From UBA1081 sp045636025 (lineage in GTDB: Bacteria; Bacillota; Clostridia; Oscillospirales; Acutalibacteraceae): DNA of 64,000 nucleotides. The notes under the pieces were generated by a model. The model did no database searches. It was given only the letters and a program-made list of their open reading frames with translations, and had not been told where the DNA came from. This document shows, in pieces, positions 59,891 through 64,000 of the stretch. The position numbers and the translations under genes are program-made. The stretch spans positions 1 through 64,000 of the forward strand of contig JAZTWP010000088.1 of the NCBI GenBank assembly GCA_045636025.1, written 5' to 3'. Within the stretch, counting starts at the first letter, position 1, and every line of letters begins with the position of its first letter.

Positions 59891-60493
59891 TTATACCACA
59901 TTCAATATATACAATTTTACTTTTTCGAAAAATTCATCGCTGTTATACAAATTTCTGAACTTTTCATCGAGTTCTGCAATCCTGTTTTTATCAAATGAAA
60001 CATTTTCATTCTTGTCGTCGCACATTGCGTACATCTGACCGACAACAGACTGAATTTTATCATAGCCGATGCTCTGTATTCCGTTTACGGCTTCTTTCGG
60101 CAAAGGTCCACCGTTATTTCTGAAGAAGAATGAAAGAGATTCAGTAGTCACGTCTTCGTCAAAATAGAAGAGTGCATAAACTTCCCTTCTCCATTTTTCT
60201 GCATTTTCATACTCTGTATCGGGGGCAGCTGATTTTTCAACCTGATGCTGCAAAACACACATTACACCCTCTGCAAGTTCTTTTGCATCGGCATTCTGAG
60301 CTTTTTCAGCAGTAAGGTCTGTGTAATTCTGTATCAAATCAGAATATCTTTTAAGCTGCTCGTGCTGTTTTGCAATGATTTCATTTTTCTTTTTCACTGC
60401 CTTTGATGCCATTCTTGCAACAAAAATGAAAATCACCAACAGAACAAGAAAAATAACCCATAAATACCAGAATTCCGTTATTGATTCAAGCAT
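59891..60493 (-). CDS. Membrane-anchored coiled-coil protein, unknown
   Basis: 200 residues. One N-terminal membrane helix (about 10-30), then a charged coiled coil (KKKNEIIAKQHEQLKRYSDL) and a mostly helical tail with EKWRREVYALFYFDED. No family recognised. It begins two bases after the rsmI stop and is the last gene in the operon. The N-terminus-out topology would leave the tail in the cytosol. Confidence 0.65.
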   Translation of the reverse strand: MLESITEFWYLWVIFLVLLVIFIFVARMASKAVKKKNEIIAKQHEQLKRYSDLIQNYTDLTAEKAQNADAKELAEGVMCVLQHQVEKSAAPDTEYENAEKWRREVYALFYFDEDVTTESLSFFFRNNGGPLPKEAVNGIQSIGYDKIQSVVGQMYAMCDDKNENVSFDKNRIAELDEKFRNLYNSDEFFEKVKLYILNVV

Positions 60494-60495
60494 TA

Positions 60496-61320
60496 TTAAT
60501 CCTCCATAAGAGCTTTATAGATATCGCCCTTTTTCATTCCTGATTCTTTTGCCGCTCTTTTTGCAGCTTCGGATGCGGACATACCCTCTTCAAGATAATT
60601 TCTTGCAAGCGTTATGCCGTCAATTTCCTCCTCAGCAGTTTCCTCTTTCTTCTTACCCTCTATAATAAGCACATATTCGCCCTTGAGTTTCACACCATTA
60701 TACTTTTCAGCGGCTTCTGAAAGTGTTGTATGTTCAACGGATTCGTGGATTTTTGTAAGCTCCTTGATTATCGCAATTTTTCTGTCACCGAAAAATTCGA
60801 GCATATCACGGAGAGTTGCTGCAAGCTTATGAGGTGCTTCATAGAAAAACATAGTGCGTCTTTCATCTTTGACTTCTTCAAGATGCTCTCTTCTCTTGGG
60901 TTTGTTACCCGTAAGGAACCCCTCAAAAGTGAATCTGCCCACATCCATACCGCTGATTGCGGCAGCTGTAATGATTGCGGACGGACCGGGCACAGAAACA
61001 ACATCAATTCCGTGCTCATGACAAAGGGCTACAAGGTCTGTGCCGGGGTCTGAGATGGCAGGCATACCGGCATCGGTTACAAGAGCACAGTCTTCTCCGT
61101 CAAGAATACGGGAAATGATGTGAGAGCTCTTCTGAGCCTTGTTATGCTCATAATAGCTTACCATCGGTTTCTTTATTTCAAAGTGATTTAGAAGCTTTAC
61201 GGTGACTCTGGTGTCCTCTGCTGCGATAAAATCAACTTCTTCAAAAGTTTTCACCGCACGGGGAGAAAAATCACCTAAATTTCCTATGGGAGTACCCACA
61301 ACATAAAGTTTTCCGCTCAT
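60496..61320 (-). CDS. rsmI: 16S rRNA (cytidine-1402-2'-O)-methyltransferase
   Basis: 274 residues. LYVVGTPIGNLGDFSPRAV, DFIAAEDTRVT, SYYEHNKAQKS, ALVTDAGMPAISDPG and VPGPSAIITA are the invariant tetrapyrrole-methylase-type RsmI segments. It methylates the ribose of C1402 in 16S rRNA. The start overlaps the small preceding gene by four bases. Gene order methyltransferase, small gene, rsmI recalls yabB-yazA-rsmI of Bacillus, with a different small gene in the middle. Confidence 0.96.
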   Translation of the reverse strand: MSGKLYVVGTPIGNLGDFSPRAVKTFEEVDFIAAEDTRVTVKLLNHFEIKKPMVSYYEHNKAQKSSHIISRILDGEDCALVTDAGMPAISDPGTDLVALCHEHGIDVVSVPGPSAIITAAAISGMDVGRFTFEGFLTGNKPKRREHLEEVKDERRTMFFYEAPHKLAATLRDMLEFFGDRKIAIIKELTKIHESVEHTTLSEAAEKYNGVKLKGEYVLIIEGKKKEETAEEEIDGITLARNYLEEGMSASEAAKRAAKESGMKKGDIYKALMED

Positions 61321-61655
61321 TCTATAACAACTTTCCTTTTACCTTTTTTATTTTTCGGATATTCTCTTATTCTGCTTATGTAATCAACATTCACAGCCTG
61401 AAGATTTCCGTCTTTTCCCTCAAGTTCAACCCAACCGTCTGAAACAGATTTAACAATGCCGTCTGCAACTGAACCTGAACCTAAATTTATAAGACAATCT
61501 TTGCCGATAAACTTTTCAATCATATGGCTCATATCTGCACTTCCCTTTTTCTTTCTTTTTATACGAAGAATATTAAATAATCGCTGAACTTTTTTTCTTT
61601 GAATAATTAAAATAAAAATTACAACCCACAGAAGTATCACACCGTAATTTGGCAT
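61317..61655 (-). CDS. Small membrane protein with Sm-like C-terminal region
   Basis: 112 residues from the ATG at 61655 (AAAGGG upstream). One hydrophobic segment (VILLWVVIFILIIQ, residues 5-18) and a very basic stretch, then about 70 residues of beta pattern (CLINLGSGSVADGIVKSV, WVELEGKDG, VDYISRI) that resembles an Sm-like fold. An internal ATG near 61532 could yield only the Sm-like part. Function unknown; its place in an RNA-modification operon and basic tail suggest RNA or ribosome contact, which is inference. Confidence 0.65.
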   Translation of the reverse strand: MPNYGVILLWVVIFILIIQRKKVQRLFNILRIKRKKKGSADMSHMIEKFIGKDCLINLGSGSVADGIVKSVSDGWVELEGKDGNLQAVNVDYISRIREYPKNKKGKRKVVIE

Positions 61656-61659
61656 AGAC

Positions 61660-62403
61660 TCAACCCTTTCTGTAAGTGCCGATAATTTCAAGCATTTCGG
61701 GTGATTCTTTACCGTCGGAGCCTTCAATATGAAGCTCCGGCTCAACTATCACACCGGGATTTCTGCCGAGTTTACCCTCAACAAGCACAAGCCACGGGCT
61801 GAGTCCGTCACGCTGAGAAACAAAACGGAGTCTTTTGGGCTCGATTTTCACTTTCTGCATTGCGCAAGTCAGCTCAAAAAGCCTTTCGGGACGGATACAC
61901 ATACAGAGTCTGCCGCCGAATTTCAGAAGCTTTGCTGCAGCAGAGCATACGTCATCAAAATCACAAGTTATACCGTGACGGGCAATCTTTGCACTCTCTG
62001 AGGAGCTTTCTATACCTGAATTCAACTTTGTATAAGGCGGATTCATTGTGACAACATCAAACTGACCTTTGGGAAAATCCGCAGGCAGCTCTCTCAGGTC
62101 ACAATTAAAGGGTTTTATCTTATCAAGGTTATTCATTTCAAGTGAACGACAAAGCTGATTGTAGCCGTTTTCCTGAATCTCTGCAGTATAAATCTCCTTG
62201 CAAAGACCTTCGCGCACCCAATAAAACGGAATAATTCCGCAACCTGTACCAAAATCGCAGGCAAGTGCTTTTTTTGATGGTGAAGCAAAAGATGCCAGTA
62301 AAAGAGCATCAGTCCCGAAGGTATGAGCCTTCGAGACTATGAGTTTAAGTTCACTGTTTATATATTCAATATGTTCTGTGTCTTTAATATCCATATGTTT
62401 CAT
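61660..62403 (-). CDS. tRNA1(Val) (adenine-37-N6)-methyltransferase family protein (YabB-like)
   Basis: 247 residues from the ATG at 62403 (weak GAAAG site); an ATG at 62394 is equally possible. KAHTFGTDALLLASF, LACDFGTGCGIIPFYW and VVTMNPPYTKLNSG (NPPY motif of N6-adenine methyltransferases) define the TrmN6/YabB family. It methylates adenine at the base next to the anticodon in tRNA. The start lies inside the end of the dockerin gene, so the two overlap by 20 bases. Confidence 0.88.
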   Translation of the reverse strand: MKHMDIKDTEHIEYINSELKLIVSKAHTFGTDALLLASFASPSKKALACDFGTGCGIIPFYWVREGLCKEIYTAEIQENGYNQLCRSLEMNNLDKIKPFNCDLRELPADFPKGQFDVVTMNPPYTKLNSGIESSSESAKIARHGITCDFDDVCSAAAKLLKFGGRLCMCIRPERLFELTCAMQKVKIEPKRLRFVSQRDGLSPWLVLVEGKLGRNPGVIVEPELHIEGSDGKESPEMLEIIGTYRKG

Positions 62404-64000
62404 CAAATCTTTCAATACCTGCAGCAACAAGCAATGTTTTTCTTGCGTCTGTTGCAAGAATTTTTCCGTCTGAATTCACATCGGCAGCAGTGAAGTAAAC
62501 ACCATTGAGCGTTTCAAGCTTAGCCGCTGCTCTGATGATGATTCTTGCATCAGCGGCAGTAACTTTGCCGTCTGAATCAAGGTCACCTGTAACACTTATA
62601 TAGTAGTTTGTGTTTATTCCGCCGATTACTGAATAATTGAATCTGCAGCCTGTTGTGACAATATCTTCTTCATTGATGAATTTATTGCCAGCATCATAAA
62701 TTGAAAATACAGAGCTGTTTGTGAATTTATTCATAAGCTCACCAACAGTCATACCTTTTTTTACATTGGTAATTTCAAGCTTATCATAATCGACTTTTAC
62801 TACAGTATTACTTACGGGAATGATTACGTAATAGTTCATTGAACCATCACCCACATCACCGTTGCCGGTGTTTGAGCCGAATACAACAATGGTAATATAT
62901 TCATAACCGCAGTTTTCACAGATATATTTTACCTGAGCGGACAAACCGTCTGCTGATTCTCTTAAAACTTCATATTCTTCGGGATATGAGTGTTCAACAG
63001 TAGCAATCATTGTGGAAACTGAATTTTCAGAACAGATTGTACATACCTTATGCTTAAGACCTGAAGCACTGCATGTAGGTTCCTTTGTTACAATCCATTC
63101 ATCAGTATAGTTGTGCGCTGAAGGGTCAATATTAATGGGGTAAACTGATGTTTTTGCATCACAGCTCAGACAATGTCTTGACATTGAACCTTCTGCTGAG
63201 CAGGTTGCAGCTACGTCTACTGTGTATTCGTCTGAAAAATTATGATTTTCGGGAGTTACGGGAATGTTTTCTATATTACAAGGGGTATCACATACTATAC
63301 AATGCTGAGATTTTGAACCCTCATTCACACAATCAGGCTCTGCATCAACAAACCATTCTTCACCGGGAGTATGTGCACCTGTGGGAGCAATGGGACGTGT
63401 ATCTGCATTCACTCCGCATTCATCACATATACCTGTAAGTGTACCTTCATCTTTACATGTGGGAAGCTGAGAAACAAACCAGTTTTCTGTAACAACGTGG
63501 TTTTCACCATTGACTGCTATTGCTTCATATTCAAACAGTTCAGAACAATATCTGCACTTCTTTGCCTTTGTTCCCTCTGTTGAACAAGTAGGTTCTGTTA
63601 CAACAACATTGATTTCACCTGCAATATGTGCACCGGGCTGTGCGGGAAGCTCTTCCTTTTCAACAACTTCGTTACAGTCATAACATACTTTATATCTGAT
63701 ACCGCCGTTTGTACAATTGGGCTTGGGACTGTATGCCCAATCACTTGAAACGAGTGTATGATTATCAGGATTTTTGGGAGTTACGAAAACATCATTGTAT
63801 CCGCATACAACACACTTACGGTACATTGTGGCAGTTGCAGTACAAGTTGCATTACCTACAACAGTATATTCACCATTGTCAGGGTATATATGTGATGCAC
63901 ATGAGCCGTAATCAGCCAAAGCATCAGCTTCAACAGTAAAAATGTCTGCCGAAGAAAAAATACATAATACTGTACACACAAGCACTAACACTGAAACAAC
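62384..64000 (-). CDS. Secreted protein with seven cysteine repeats and C-terminal dockerin pair (5' end outside window)
   Basis: 538 residues are visible; the start codon lies beyond position 64000, since the frame is open to the edge within a signal-peptide core (VLVLVCTVLCIFSS). After cleavage, seven units of about 42 residues follow, each with a pattern like P-T-C-x3-G-x6-C-x2-C and a conserved His before the next unit. A linker domain with a DUF4430-like pattern (GMTVGELMNKF, VTTGCRF) follows, then two dockerin-type repeats (GDLDSDGKVTAADARIIIR and ADVNSDGKILATDARKTLL) at the end. The repeats may bind zinc or form disulfides. Likely a surface or extracellular scaffold-linked protein. It ends inside the tRNA methyltransferase gene. 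Confidence 0.82.
   Translation of the reverse strand, partial: VVSVLVLVCTVLCIFSSADIFTVEADALADYGSCASHIYPDNGEYTVVGNATCTATATMYRKCVVCGYNDVFVTPKNPDNHTLVSSDWAYSPKPNCTNGGIRYKVCYDCNEVVEKEELPAQPGAHIAGEINVVVTEPTCSTEGTKAKKCRYCSELFEYEAIAVNGENHVVTENWFVSQLPTCKDEGTLTGICDECGVNADTRPIAPTGAHTPGEEWFVDAEPDCVNEGSKSQHCIVCDTPCNIENIPVTPENHNFSDEYTVDVAATCSAEGSMSRHCLSCDAKTSVYPINIDPSAHNYTDEWIVTKEPTCSASGLKHKVCTICSENSVSTMIATVEHSYPEEYEVLRESADGLSAQVKYICENCGYEYITIVVFGSNTGNGDVGDGSMNYYVIIPVSNTVVKVDYDKLEITNVKKGMTVGELMNKFTNSSVFSIYDAGNKFINEEDIVTTGCRFNYSVIGGINTNYYISVTGDLDSDGKVTAADARIIIRAAAKLETLNGVYFTAADVNSDGKILATDARKTLLVAAGIERFDETYGY

Noticed and set aside
62900..63900. CRISPR-like direct repeats
   Set aside because: The periodicity of about 126-129 bases comes from coding repeats of the cysteine-rich protein; DNA units differ too much and lie in an open frame.

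Overview
The window reads as a chromosomal segment of a low-GC anaerobic Firmicute, most likely an uncultured gut or rumen Oscillospirales/Ruminococcaceae relative. Support comes from the adjacent serC-serA pair, YerC, HslO, a tandem-domain ThyX, single-domain FtcD, a McsA-like zinc-finger Clp ATPase, dockerin-type calcium repeats on surface proteins, plant-glycan glycosidases, and strong AGGAGG ribosome sites with sigma-A type promoters. No rRNA, intact tRNA or CRISPR array is present. Taxonomy is an inference from gene content, not from a marker gene.

Region 1 (1 to about 11,091) is accessory DNA. A 5'-complete but window-truncated amidoligase-family gene lies at the left edge. Next comes a complete retron: an OLD-type ATPase-TOPRIM effector, a msr-msd non-coding RNA bounded by an 18-bp a1/a2 inverted repeat, and a reverse transcriptase. 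The retron is followed by a 46-nt 3' fragment of an initiator tRNA gene that looks like an integration end. Beyond it are a short XRE regulator, small unknown proteins, an excisionase-like protein, two minimal relaxase-like proteins, a large serine recombinase preceded by a 36-codon ORF, and a replication protein of the D5/P4 helicase type whose Walker A has decayed. The block stops against the C-terminal 91 codons of a polysaccharide deacetylase, so a mobile element appears to have split that chromosomal gene. Its left end lies outside the window.

Region 2 (11.4 to 26.5 kb) is mostly housekeeping: a 24-aa peptide gene with its own promoter and terminator, an SDR epimerase with a C-terminal zinc ribbon, a pyrophosphatase-like/Nudix protein, a small-multidrug-export membrane protein, an rRNA methyltransferase coupled to a glycerophosphodiesterase, a phosphoribosyltransferase, a YoaK-type membrane protein, a D,D-carboxypeptidase, a phosphoesterase, an iron alcohol dehydrogenase, serC-serA (serine synthesis), an alkaline-phosphatase-superfamily hydrolase and glycerol kinase.

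Region 3 (26.5 to 35.3 kb) begins with two MITE-like repeats, then a membrane-spanning TIR protein with an outside DUF6273-like domain, then a tight operon thyX-yerC-methyltransferase-hslO-clp that joins thymidylate synthesis with redox and protein quality control.

Region 4 (35.3 to 64 kb) mixes surface proteins and sugar metabolism: a DUF2812 membrane protein, a Gfo/Idh/MocA-GNAT fusion, a WG-repeat lipoprotein, ftcD, a DUF2207 pair, a two-gene operon of a GH2 beta-galactosidase and a GNAT-GH78 rhamnosidase fusion, an rRNA uracil methyltransferase followed by a dockerin-bearing D,D-carboxypeptidase, a GH36 alpha-galactosidase coupled to two glycosyltransferases, an XRE-TPR regulator, an operon of one Gfo/Idh/MocA dehydrogenase with three xylose-isomerase-like proteins, and a YabB-RsmI-type RNA-modification operon that follows a window-truncated cysteine-repeat dockerin protein.
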